A DNA stretch of 64,000 nucleotides from Evernia prunastri (taxonomy: Eukaryota > Ascomycota > Lecanoromycetes > Lecanorales > Parmeliaceae), in NCBI GenBank assembly GCA_003184365.1, contig NKYR01000031.1, forward strand, positions 248,001-312,000, in the 5' to 3' direction. Both the position numbers and the translations under genes were made by a program. This document shows, one piece after another, positions 22,644 through 31,755 of this stretch. The notes beneath the pieces were generated by a model. The model worked only from the letters and a program-made list of their open reading frames with translations. It was not told where the DNA came from and did no database searches. Within the stretch, counting starts at the first letter, position 1; the number at the start of each line of letters is the position of its first letter.

Positions 22644-23461
22644 TGTGGATATATTAAACGTAGGCATCGAATAGCGCCTCGAAGTCTGTCAGGAGCATTC
22701 CATTTTGTGTAATCACAGCAATAGCATTCATAGCGTGACCTCAAATCATCAACTATCAAGTCCACAGCAAGTACTCTTCTCCTGGCAGTTCTCAGGCTAC
22801 ATAAAAAGAAAATAGCATGTCCCACCACCATGGCCGATGCCCTCCGTAGAAGCCCAGAGAGAATCCACGCATTCGGTCAATTATCATTTTTTTTTTCAAG
22901 CGATGCGTTTTTCAATCTCCCTCCGTTGACAAACATGTCTGACACTGATTATTCCATTTAACAGGAAAGGGTCGAGACGATGTATACTGTGGAGGTTCTT
23001 TCTTGCTTTTGATTGGAGGGAAGGAAAAGAACAGAAAGGCGATACGGAGCCAGTTGGTAGGAATGAGAAGGTAGATAGATGAGAGCTCGGAGATGGGAAC
23101 TTATATGGCATGTATATGCTTTGATGTGATAAGTGGGCATAGCCTCGTTTGGGTTGTCGGTTCTGAGAAAGGTATTAGCTACTCTCCTTTAGGCAATTAG
23201 GAAGGGGATTAACGCACCTTCGGCAACCTGGCCGCGCAACTAGTACATGATTCTTCGTGGAGTGTGCGCCTTTCATACTTACGTACAGATCATCCCCTCT
23301 TCTAGATCTGCTTTTCGAAAAGATCTTACACCTTTCTCGTGGTGCTTCGTCTCCATCACCAGACCCAAAACTGCCTTGCAAGTATAAGCGGATCGTCCTC
23401 AGCTCCTGGTTGAGGCTCTATCCTCGGCCTGGTTCCTCAATCATATCCATATCCAATACCA
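22644..23461. other. Intergenic between convergent genes
   Basis: The 3' ends of mL38 (+) and the glycosyltransferase (-) face each other here. I see no additional gene. Confidence 0.4.
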
Positions 23462-23527
23462 TTACTCACTCCACCCATGTTTCCAAGAACCCTTCCATTG
23501 ATGCCTCACGAAGAAATCTCCTGGCCC

Positions 23528-24451
23528 TTAGTGCTCGTCCCGAGTCGAGTTTGAATGTGGTTGGCCCGCTCGAAACCCATCAATCGGGAGCACAAGAACA
23601 TCCCCAAACAACCGCGGCACAGTCATCCCGGTGATATTTAGGTAACTCATCTCGGTTCCCGTCTCCTCAGACATAGCCTCCATCACGGCTTGCGTCCAGA
23701 TGACAGGCCCGGTGACTTGGACGACCTCGTCATCCGATGGCTTGAAGTCGGCAATGCTGGTGTTGTTGCGAGCGGCCGTCTCATTTAAGGCCGCAACGAC
23801 TTTCTTCACAATCTTCTTCATTATGGGATGCCCTCGGCTAGCGGCCATGGTCCATTGGCAGAATTGGATTGGCTCATTCATGCCATAGTATGGCTCTCCG
23901 CCCAGCTGGTCATACTCCACCCCGACGATAGCGTGAACCTTGGATCTCATGTCTTGTGGAATCCAGTCTCGGACGGACTTGACTACAATTGTGTCAAGGT
24001 CGCTGTATATTCCCCCTTCTGACTCGAGTATCATGTATCGCAGCAGGTCGGAACGGAGAACGTGGAATTTTAGTTGCAAAAAGGGTTCGAGGATCTCTGG
24101 TCGATCGATGTAGTGTTTTCGGGCGAACTCATCCGCACCTTGATTGCTCATGAGAGTGTAGCTGTAATCCTGATTTTTTGAGATCCATGTCTGAAGCGCA
24201 TCTGTAAAGTCGTCGATGGGGGTGTAGCCAAAGAAAATCTGCCATATTCGAGAAGGGATGTCTTCTAGCTGATGCCGCGGAGGCTGATGCGCTAGCGATC
24301 CTGACGCTATTAGATTGTGGTAAATGAAGAGGTATACACAAAGGGCGAAGAAGAATGCTCCAAAGCGGAATCGCGCTGGCCGACGCCGTATGATGGTGGT
24401 CCCGCTCACGAGGCTCTGCTCGACGCCATTCATGAGGCTATGAGGTCCCAT
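23528..24451 (-). CDS. GT32 glycosyltransferase (Och1-like), type II membrane protein, with early stop
   Basis: The family transfers hexose, often mannose, to glycans in the Golgi. From the ATG at 24451 the protein has a short cytosolic tail with RRRPARFRFG, a signal anchor (AFFFALCVYLFIYHNLIASG), then the catalytic domain: IPSRIWQIFFGYTPIDDF, LKFHVLRSDLLRYMILESEG, and the metal-binding DxD in GGIYSDLDTIVV. Later family blocks are QFCQWTMAASRGHPI, VTGPVIWTQAVMEAM and FGDVLVLPIDGFRAGQPHS. The frame stops at a TAA (23530-23528), but the same frame continues for 21 codons with GPGDFFVRHQWKGSW and KHGW, the usual end of the family, to a second stop at 23464-23462. So the annotated protein (307 aa) lacks its normal C-terminus unless the stop is an error or is read through. 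Confidence 0.85.
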   Translation of the reverse strand: MGPHSLMNGVEQSLVSGTTIIRRRPARFRFGAFFFALCVYLFIYHNLIASGSLAHQPPRHQLEDIPSRIWQIFFGYTPIDDFTDALQTWISKNQDYSYTLMSNQGADEFARKHYIDRPEILEPFLQLKFHVLRSDLLRYMILESEGGIYSDLDTIVVKSVRDWIPQDMRSKVHAIVGVEYDQLGGEPYYGMNEPIQFCQWTMAASRGHPIMKKIVKKVVAALNETAARNNTSIADFKPSDDEVVQVTGPVIWTQAVMEAMSEETGTEMSYLNITGMTVPRLFGDVLVLPIDGFRAGQPHSNSTRDEH

Positions 24452-25512
24452 GCTGTTGGCAAAAGTGTCATTGTCGAGAAAAATCCTTACATGGGAATGA
24501 AGGTGTACATGGCTGCACACGAAGGAAGAGGAAGAGACATTTAGCAAGAAAGCACGGACGCCAAAATCTGCAGCCCTCCACGTGGTACCTACTTAAGTGC
24601 TAACTGATTAGGGGCAGGGCCCCACTTATGTACGGAGTACGTTGGGAAGTCCCTAAGTAAAGTAACCTAAAGTATAACCGAGCCCGGGGTACTGTAGCTC
24701 CATGCGCAAATCTCACTCGGCGGCTGCAAAGCTCAGCCGCTCATACCCTTAATCATTAAAGTACCTACTTTACTCAGGCACGTCAGGCTACGGGAGGCTA
24801 CTCTATATAAGTAGTGTACACATCGCGGAAGAAAGGAATCCATCAATCACCAATCTTGGTGGGCCGCAGTGCAATTGAGTGTTTGGTCAAGTTCCGGGGC
24901 TTCAGAGGAAAAGCGGTGTCCAGCGTATACATACCGTCACTTGATAGCACCAGGTAGCATCATCTGTCCTTCCTGTTTATCTGTAATCAGCTAGAACTCA
25001 TAGGTAAGTACTTGGGTTTCTTGTACGCACACCGAGACCGTATGAAATTTCAAACATAGCTGTAGTGGCTGCAGTCATCGCTCAACCGTGTCGAATCTGT
25101 TTTGGCAGACTGGGTACGAGCAAAGGCGCAATTGTTTTCTCGTCTCACCTTTGGGGGCACTTGATTTCATGTTCAGCGGCTACAGTGCTTGTCCATTCCA
25201 TCTAGCATTACCCTAATGCAAGTCCGATGTGACTGCCCACTCTCTTCTAAAGCGCTTCACGGTATGGGCACACACTCGCGTCCCTCGATCCTACTCTTCT
25301 TTAGATACTCTTTAGTCCACTCAACACCAGTACTTTTTCCAACAGTTCTCCTACCCTAGACACTCTCCTACACTACCAGATTTTGGTGTAGCTGATATGC
25401 ATTGTACGAGCTTATAGCGGGGTTCACGAGCTTGGCATCCAAAGGGAACGCGTCGACTATCTCTCATGGCGTGACCCCTATTTTTGCGCAAAAGATTCAA
25501 CCCGTCTGAGCC
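24452..25512. other. Intergenic between divergent genes
   Basis: This is the shared upstream region of the glycosyltransferase (-) and the APH-type kinase (+). I see no further gene or repeat. Confidence 0.4.
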
Positions 25513-26430
25513 ATGGAGCAGCAGAACTCGAAACCGAGTGCCTCGAAGCGATCCGATGGACGAAACGGAGACCTCGCGCGGCCAATCAAAAGCACGATGA
25601 TTCGCCAGGTCTTGACAGTAACAGCAACATGGGTTGCGGTCCGCACGAAGCACTCGATTGGCTTTAACGTCGCGCGGATATCTCCCGGTTTGATGGTGAA
25701 GAGGGGAAATGGAGTCAGGCTTGAAGAAGCTGGCAATCTTGAATTTGTTAGGAACAATACCACGGTCCCAGTGCCAAAGGTTCATTGCGCTTTTACGCGC
25801 AGTGGCTGCACATACACTGTCATGGATTACATACACGGAAAAACGCTTTGGTCGTGGTGGCAGACGGCCTCAGCGGAGTCAAAAGAAAGTGTTCGGCGTC
25901 AGCTCAGAGGATACATGAGAATGTTGCGGAGTGTGCCGAATCCTACATTCGGGCGGATTGGCGGGTTGAATGGTGGAGCTATATACGATTACCGGTATAC
26001 TGCAGGCAAAGGTGAAGGTCCATATACAGAGGAAAGCTTCGGTCCTTTTCGCGACGCTCACGACTTCCACTTATGGCTAAGGAATGGATTCACCTATCCC
26101 GTAACCTCAGAGGTGGGCCAGAAGTCAGATCAGGACGCAGACCTTGATCGAATGTGTCAGGTTCAAGACAGACGCAGCTATACCACCAAAGTCACTCATG
26201 GCGACTTCAGCAGTTCGAACATCATTGTCAAGAACAAGAAGGTTGTAGGCATTATAGACTGGGAAATGGCCGGATGGTACCCTGACTACTGGGAATATAC
26301 TTCAGCATGGCATGTCAACGTCTACGATGACTTCTGGAGGGCGGAAGTGGAGAATATCCTGGATGGATATGACTACGGGGAAGAGCTAGAGGCAGAAAAG
26401 ATTCGTCGCCGCTATTTCCAGCCTCCCTGA
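25513..26430 (+). CDS. APH/choline-kinase-like phosphotransferase family protein (305 aa)
   Basis: This belongs to the aminoglycoside phosphotransferase-like kinases that are abundant in filamentous fungi; substrates are mostly unknown. Visible motifs are ISPGLMVKRGNGVRLEEAGN, with the Lys that binds ATP, then PVPKVHCAF and a hinge (YTVMDYIHGKTLWSWW). The catalytic loop is THGDFSSSNIIV (Brenner's motif HxDxxxxN, here H-G-D) and the metal-binding segment is IIDWEMAGWYPDYWEY. The C-terminal EAEKIRRRYF is short compared with some relatives. The first 45 residues are not conserved-looking, so the true start may be an internal ATG. It is intronless in this reading and the frame is intact. Confidence 0.82.
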   Translation: MEQQNSKPSASKRSDGRNGDLARPIKSTMIRQVLTVTATWVAVRTKHSIGFNVARISPGLMVKRGNGVRLEEAGNLEFVRNNTTVPVPKVHCAFTRSGCTYTVMDYIHGKTLWSWWQTASAESKESVRRQLRGYMRMLRSVPNPTFGRIGGLNGGAIYDYRYTAGKGEGPYTEESFGPFRDAHDFHLWLRNGFTYPVTSEVGQKSDQDADLDRMCQVQDRRSYTTKVTHGDFSSSNIIVKNKKVVGIIDWEMAGWYPDYWEYTSAWHVNVYDDFWRAEVENILDGYDYGEELEAEKIRRRYFQPP

Positions 26431-26528
26431 GCGTCAAGAGCAATTTGAGACGACTCCAACTATCGTACGACTAACAGCGACCAGCGTGAGTACTTGACCT
26501 ATTCACATGAACAAGCCACTGGATCTCT

Positions 26529-27383
26529 CTAAACATTGGGCTTTCTCCCTATGGTCACGCAGAACAGTTGGTACTTCCCCTCTTCCTCCCGCAGATCCTT
26601 CCTCATATCTAACTGCAGCCTCTCCGTATCGTCGTCACTATAGCCCATTCCGTCAAGTAACTTCGGAATCATATGCCAGTAGAGACCCCATTTGTCCCCG
26701 ATCATAAGTTCCGTCATCTTCCTCGTCTCAGGGTGTTGTTGTCCGGCCGTTCTCCAGTAAGGAATGCGATACTCCCATCTCTGAACATCAACGAACCCTG
26801 CTTCCTCCATGTACTGACGAATAGTAAGCCCGGCATCCAGATCGAGGCCGAGACGGACCCCCGATCGTAACCACTCCCAGTCCTTGCGTGGTACGTGTCT
26901 GTTATCGGTATAAAATACGTCTTCGGCATAGTCGCCCATTTCCGCCCAGCAGCCGGGCTTGAGCATCTTCAGTGCGTCACGAACATAGCCGGCCCAATCT
27001 GTCATGCCACACAAAAGCAGACGACTGAAGACAAAGTCTACAGACCCATACTGCAGACGCGGATCGACACCGGCCAGAGTGCGGAAATTGCCTTGGATGA
27101 AGGACAGGTTCGAAGCGGAGTCGTCACCAGATTGGACCGGGACCGGGGAAAGGTCGATGCCGTACACATGTTCAGCGGTGCGGAAGTGAGAGCTGAGGTA
27201 GCGGGTAACGATACCTGTACCGCAGCCTACATCCAGAATGATATCAGGAGAGGTTACGGGGGCGTGGACCACGCGTCCTTTTACCAACGCAAGGAGAGCT
27301 TCATGTTGATCGAGGAGCCGAGCGTGCTCCGTTGAACTACGTATTAATATTAGATGGGTATTGTCAACTGAAGATGACTTCCA
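26529..27383 (-). CDS. SAM-dependent class I methyltransferase, 5' end unresolved
   Basis: The protein binds S-adenosylmethionine through motif I, IILDVGCGTGIVTRYL, followed by the acidic strand end VYGIDLSP. Further class I features are SVDFVFSRLLLCGMTDW and LKMLKPGCWAEMGDY, where the loop after beta 4 carries the usual gatekeeper position. The C-terminal part (GFVDVQRWEYRIPYW, KMTELMIGDKWGLYWHMIPKLLDGMG) matches the LaeA/UMTA-like fungal group often linked with secondary metabolism. An open frame extends upstream through EHARLLDQHEALLALVKGR to at least 27383 with no ATG, so a short first exon with the start must lie further upstream or has been lost. The family's usual N-terminal strand seems very short here. 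Substrate unknown. Confidence 0.72.
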   Translation of the reverse strand, partial: WKSSSVDNTHLILIRSSTEHARLLDQHEALLALVKGRVVHAPVTSPDIILDVGCGTGIVTRYLSSHFRTAEHVYGIDLSPVPVQSGDDSASNLSFIQGNFRTLAGVDPRLQYGSVDFVFSRLLLCGMTDWAGYVRDALKMLKPGCWAEMGDYAEDVFYTDNRHVPRKDWEWLRSGVRLGLDLDAGLTIRQYMEEAGFVDVQRWEYRIPYWRTAGQQHPETRKMTELMIGDKWGLYWHMIPKLLDGMGYSDDDTERLQLDMRKDLREEEGKYQLFCVTIGRKPNV

Positions 27384-28567
27384 AGTATCACTGCGGCATA
27401 GAAGCCGCTAAAGAGGAGCATACTCGTTAGGAAGGATGTAAGCTGCTTCAGTACCATGAAAGGTTGGAACACGGGAGTAGATATCCTTTGACATTGCCAA
27501 TATTGAACCGTGTCGAGGAATGATTTGATGCTGACTTTACTAGAGCTCGCAAACAACAAAAGGAAGTGTTGAAAATGCTGCGAAGATCTTACATGCAAGA
27601 CTAGTGTCAGCCTGCAGATGCAGGCAGTTTTTGTTGGATATGTATGCCTCAGCTAGTCAGAAAAGGTGGGGGACTAAACGAATATAAATTAGGGCTAGGG
27701 TAACTCCGCAAATATCGGCTAGTAAGGAGTAATGTAGTGGGTATATCTATTATTGAGCATAGCTAAGAATCTACCTGAGGGAGGAGATAGACATATTTGT
27801 ATCCATCAGATGCAGGAGATTACACCCTTCCACCACATATAACATGGCGCAATTCGGTGGGGCCGTTCTCTTCCTATAATTCCAGCTGGTTCCGGTATCT
27901 CGCTCGATGTGGAATAATTACCCTGTATGTGCCAAGCCACCATATTTCCAACAGTTTTGCATTCTTCTCACATGCTTGCAATTGACCAATAGGAGGCCAT
28001 TCTGCCCGCATCAAGCGCGGGTTACTAAGCAAGTCTTGGCAATATGCCACCATATTCGTAGCTTGCAAACACTTCAGTAGATAGACATAATCAACGACAT
28101 ACATGCTCAATCTGCTAACCACTCACTGTCTGATAGCTAGCAATGGAAGTAAGAATTCAAGAGGTAAGGTAAAGACCATGATACTTAAAGATGTTGTCGC
28201 CAAGCCACTAGTATAGTGTAGGGCTGATTGCCACTATTTCTACTTAACATGCAAATTCTTGATGGCTCTAATACGTTACCTTTGCCCGGAGATGTCTACC
28301 AGTGTACCCGTTCGACCCTGTCAAGCTCCCTACGTGGCTAATTATGTGTGACGAGAAAGCAGAGCAATTTGTTAATTCAACAAAACTACCTGAGACTGCG
28401 AGAGAGCCTCTTCGTACTGGAAACATGGATGAAAAGATCATCCCTTGGTAGTCCGTGAATCTGTCTTTTGTGGTCTAAGGTAAGGATTCATGAGCCTCTA
28501 CTCGTTTCAACCACCAGAATTATGCCTTGGTCATTCCGCCGCCGCCACCGTTTCCGATCTTACGATA
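27384..28567. other. Intergenic, no gene recognised
   Basis: The near part may contain the missing first exon of the methyltransferase. The remainder shows no supported ORF and becomes AT-richer towards the transposon island. Confidence 0.4.
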
Positions 28568-28869
28568 CTCGCAATCACCTATTGATGCAACACACCTACT
28601 AATGCAATACCCTAAAATCCGATAAATCCGGGGTGGGGTGTGCCGCCCCTAAAGCCCTCCCTAGATCCAAGCTGTGGCCCCAAAGTATTTAAACAGACGT
28701 TGTTGTACACGAATATTAATATGACTTCGATTCGAAAATTTCTTGAAGTTTTAAATCTTAATTCTACGTTCTATAATTTCTCGTTATATTTATTTCTAGA
28801 TACTGTTATGAAACGACAAATTATGAAGTTTTCGAATTTTAGGGTATTGCATTAGTAGGTGATTGCGAG
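28568..28869. mobile_element. 302-bp TIR element flanked by TA
   Basis: The left end begins CTCGCAATCACCTA and the right end is its reverse complement; inverted homology then continues through CTAATGCAATACCCTAAAAT. The left arm carries an extra 17-19 bp that looks like an internal duplication of the arm. Dinucleotide TA is found directly outside both ends (28566-28567 and 28870-28871), as expected for Tc1/mariner or Fot1/pogo elements. There is no transposase ORF. The interior is AT-rich, suggesting mutation by RIP. Confidence 0.7.
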
Positions 28870-28925
28870 TATCCCACGGATTGGCGCCTTGGGGATAAAA
28901 TGTCTTGGCATCCCCCATCAAAAAA

Positions 28926-29490
28926 CTATGTACATGAAATTGCAGTCAAATGTTCTTTCCAACAAGCAATATGATTACATATCGCTATTCTACATAGTTT
29001 ACAATCATATATGTCTCTTGAAGTCTGCTGAAGTCTTTTCCTCTTGCGTGAATCACGTGTTCTAACAGTATTAATAGACAGTTCCATAAGTGACTTTCTG
29101 AACTTTGCAAGCTTCTCCACCTTTCGCCCTACATACAAGCAAACTACGCATCGTTTGACTTTCTTTTTCATAGATTCTAGCCTATTATAATCGCGCGCAG
29201 CTGTCGAATATACTCGTATCAATAGAGAAACCTTTTTTGAAGCAGATTTAATATCAAAAAGTCGCTCTGAATTCTCGAATAATTGATTAACAAGTTTGAC
29301 ACGAAACTTCCTATGACTATAATATTCTTATAACTTAGCACAAGATCTCTTCGAAGTACAATAAACTATTTTATAGCTGTTGACGACGATGATATTGAAT
29401 AGAAAATGTCACAGTGACTTCCAGTTCTTAAAATGTACTCGTTATATATTATAATAACATCGTAATTAATTTGTATTGTCAACCTCGTTC
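28926..29490 (-). pseudogene. piggyBac-like transposase C-terminal remnant
   Basis: The minus strand carries an open frame with HRKFRVKLVNQLFENSE (about 29300), then YSTAARDYNRLESMKKKVKR, CVVCLYVGRK and a distal DCKLCRIAICNHIACW. This order, an HxxFR...L helix followed by a Cys-rich C-terminal zinc-finger-like region, resembles the C-terminus of piggyBac-type DDE transposases found in fungi. Upstream of it only fragments such as HCDIFYSI can be read through stops, in strongly AT-rich sequence. The catalytic Asp residues are not present in the readable part. I am confident it is transposase debris and less sure of the superfamily. Confidence 0.55.
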
Positions 29491-29887
29491 ATATAATAAT
29501 TGTATATACTAATAAACTCGAAAATAGAAAGCTCTTTTTGTCATGGTGCAGCCTCGTCTCGTGCTGATCTCGCCTAGTCTCGTTTAACCTTTACATCATC
29601 CGCGCATATCGGGTATATGGGAAATGAAGATGTGGGTTAAAGGACCGTGCGCCAGCTTCTATTTAGATAGCAGCTGGCCCTGCCCCAGCTTGATTCCTTG
29701 TCTTTCGTCTTGGCCTTTCACCTACGTATAATATAGCCTAGTAATAATGCACATTCTTCGCCAATACCTCGTTCCTTGACATAAAGAAAGTAAATATTTA
29801 TAATTTCTTAGATTATATCGAATAAGAGATTCTCGCGTAGTTATAAATAAATAATTACTCACCTAGATTATTAATATATCTATTATT
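29491..29887. other. AT-rich sequence, no gene
   Basis: This is strongly AT-rich with a GC-richer patch near 29545-29720. It is probably mutated transposon sequence; no coding or RNA feature is supported. Confidence 0.4.
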
Positions 29888-30312
29888 TGTTACGAGTGTG
29901 TCAAGCAGGCACTTGGCAAGTAGCCCTATGGGCTAGGGTCTTGGCACACTCTCCCATTATATGTACCATAGTTCCTAGAGATAGCAAGTTCCTTCCTCAT
30001 CAATAGAATCTTGGTCAACCACCTAGGTATACTCCTAACATTATTTTTAAGACTTAACGTCTTCGTATACGTAATATATACTTTATTACTACTTAATTAT
30101 ACTCTAAATATATATTATTTTTATTTTTATTTTATTATCGTACGCGTAATTATTATAACGGGGACTTAGATATACGTAACTAAGTAATCGACTATTATTA
30201 ATAATAGATTAATTCTTAAGAATTTATGTAACGGGGTGTGGGTATACGTGACTGAGCAGCAGTTTGATTTGTTACTAGATAGACTAATTCTTGAGGAACT
30301 CGTTGGGAGTCT
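29888..30312. repeat. LTR copy 1 (truncated by assembly join)
   Basis: This is 425 bp essentially identical to 30681-31105. It begins TGTTACGAGTGTG and ends at an N (30313), so its last 13 bp are missing. The middle is very AT-rich. Confidence 0.8.
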
Positions 30313-30313
30313 N

Positions 30314-30680
30314 TGCCTGTAGGTAGGCCACACCCGGATGCCCAATGATCTGACGTCGAAACGTCTTCACAACGGTCCCGATGACAATTTTCTTTTACTG
30401 TTCGCTTGTCAGTACGAACGGAAGGGTGGATGATCTAGTTGTAGTGTCAGAACCGTGCCCAGAGTCAAGTCTAATGGGGGTAAATTGAATAAGACAACTA
30501 GATAAAGAGCGAATATGTACACAGGAGAAGAGCGCTTAAATACTAGGAAGAATCCCCGCTAGCCTATGTGATAATGAGAATGTGTCAATGACCAATAAAT
30601 ACTCTATGTGCCTGACACATAGCCATAAACACTCCCTTTGTACCTGACAGCTAGGGTACGTCCGTAACAATCTCACTTAG
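30314..30680. mobile_element. Remnant interior of an LTR retrotransposon
   Basis: Only 367 bp separate the N from the second LTR. No gag, protease, reverse transcriptase or integrase motif can be read. It may be the 3' end of the internal region; the rest is absent from the assembly. Confidence 0.5.
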
Positions 30681-31118
30681 TGTTACGAGTGTGTCAAGCA
30701 GGCACTTGGCAAGTAGCCCTATGGGCTAGGGTCTTGGCACACTCTCCCATTATATGTACCATAGTTCCTAGAGATAGCAAGTTCCTTCCTCATCAATAGA
30801 ATCTTGGTCAACCACCTAGGTATACTCCTAACATTATTTTTAAGACTTAACGTCTTCGTATACGTAATATATACTTTATTACTACTTAATTATACTCTAA
30901 ATATATATTATTTTTATTTTTATTTTATTATCGTACGCGTAATTATTATAACGGGGACTTAGATATACGTAACTAAGTAATCGACTATTATTAATAATAG
31001 ATTAATTCTTAAGAATTTATGTAACGGGGTGTGGGTATACGTGACTGAGCAGCAGTTTGATTTGTTACTAGATAGACTAATTCTTGAGGAACTCGTTGGG
31101 AGTCTCTCAGAGGTAACA
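30681..31118. repeat. LTR copy 2 (438 bp, complete)
   Basis: The segment starts TGTTAC and ends GTAACA, giving a perfect 6-bp terminal inverted repeat with the canonical TG...CA ends of LTRs. Flanks (left of copy 1, right of copy 2) do not show a matching 5-bp target duplication. Confidence 0.85.
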
Positions 31119-31755
31119 TCTTTATGCAATGAGAGATTGCATTCCTATGTCACCCCTTGCTTAGTATATTATGCATAACCCTAGACCCTTGCTTAACCAA
31201 AGTCCGAAAGCACTTATGGCCCTTACAATTTAGATAGAGATTCTTAGAGATAATATATTTACGAAGGTTAAACGGCTCTCTTACTTAAGCTAATTTACTA
31301 TACGAGGCGTATTAAAAAATAGCTTAATTAGAGAGATAGACTTTTCGCTTTTAATATAGATTTAATTTTAATATCTCTTAAAGTCTTTAAAATATATTAA
31401 ACGAATAAATAAATCGATAATTATTTAGTTTTTAGCCTTTATAATTATCTTCTTTTTTTATAATCGAGCTTTTATAAAATAGTCGTTATAAAGAAGAGAT
31501 CGTAATATAGCGTAATGTCACGGTCTCAGCGTCTACCTTCGCTCCAAGCTTCTCCGCGAACGGCGCTAGACCAGACTAGGCCTAGCGCACCCACACATTT
31601 GTACTTAGAACAGCATTCCTTCTACATAGAAAAACTTTCTCGCAACGCTCGAATCACACAATTGCGCTGTAGAAAGTAGTTATACATATTCAAGTCTTTA
31701 GTAAGGCCAGTGCCACTCTCAATTGACTGCAGAGGACGCCCATACCCCTGTAGCC
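31119..31755. other. AT-rich stretch, then probable LINE 5' UTR
   Basis: AT-rich sequence up to about 31510 looks RIP-mutated. From about 31516 the composition changes abruptly to balanced GC, and this likely is the 5' untranslated region of the LINE. Confidence 0.45.

Noticed and set aside
29888..31118. Five-base target-site duplication around the LTR pair
   Set aside because: The flanks TTATT and TCTTT do not match, so I do not claim an intact insertion.
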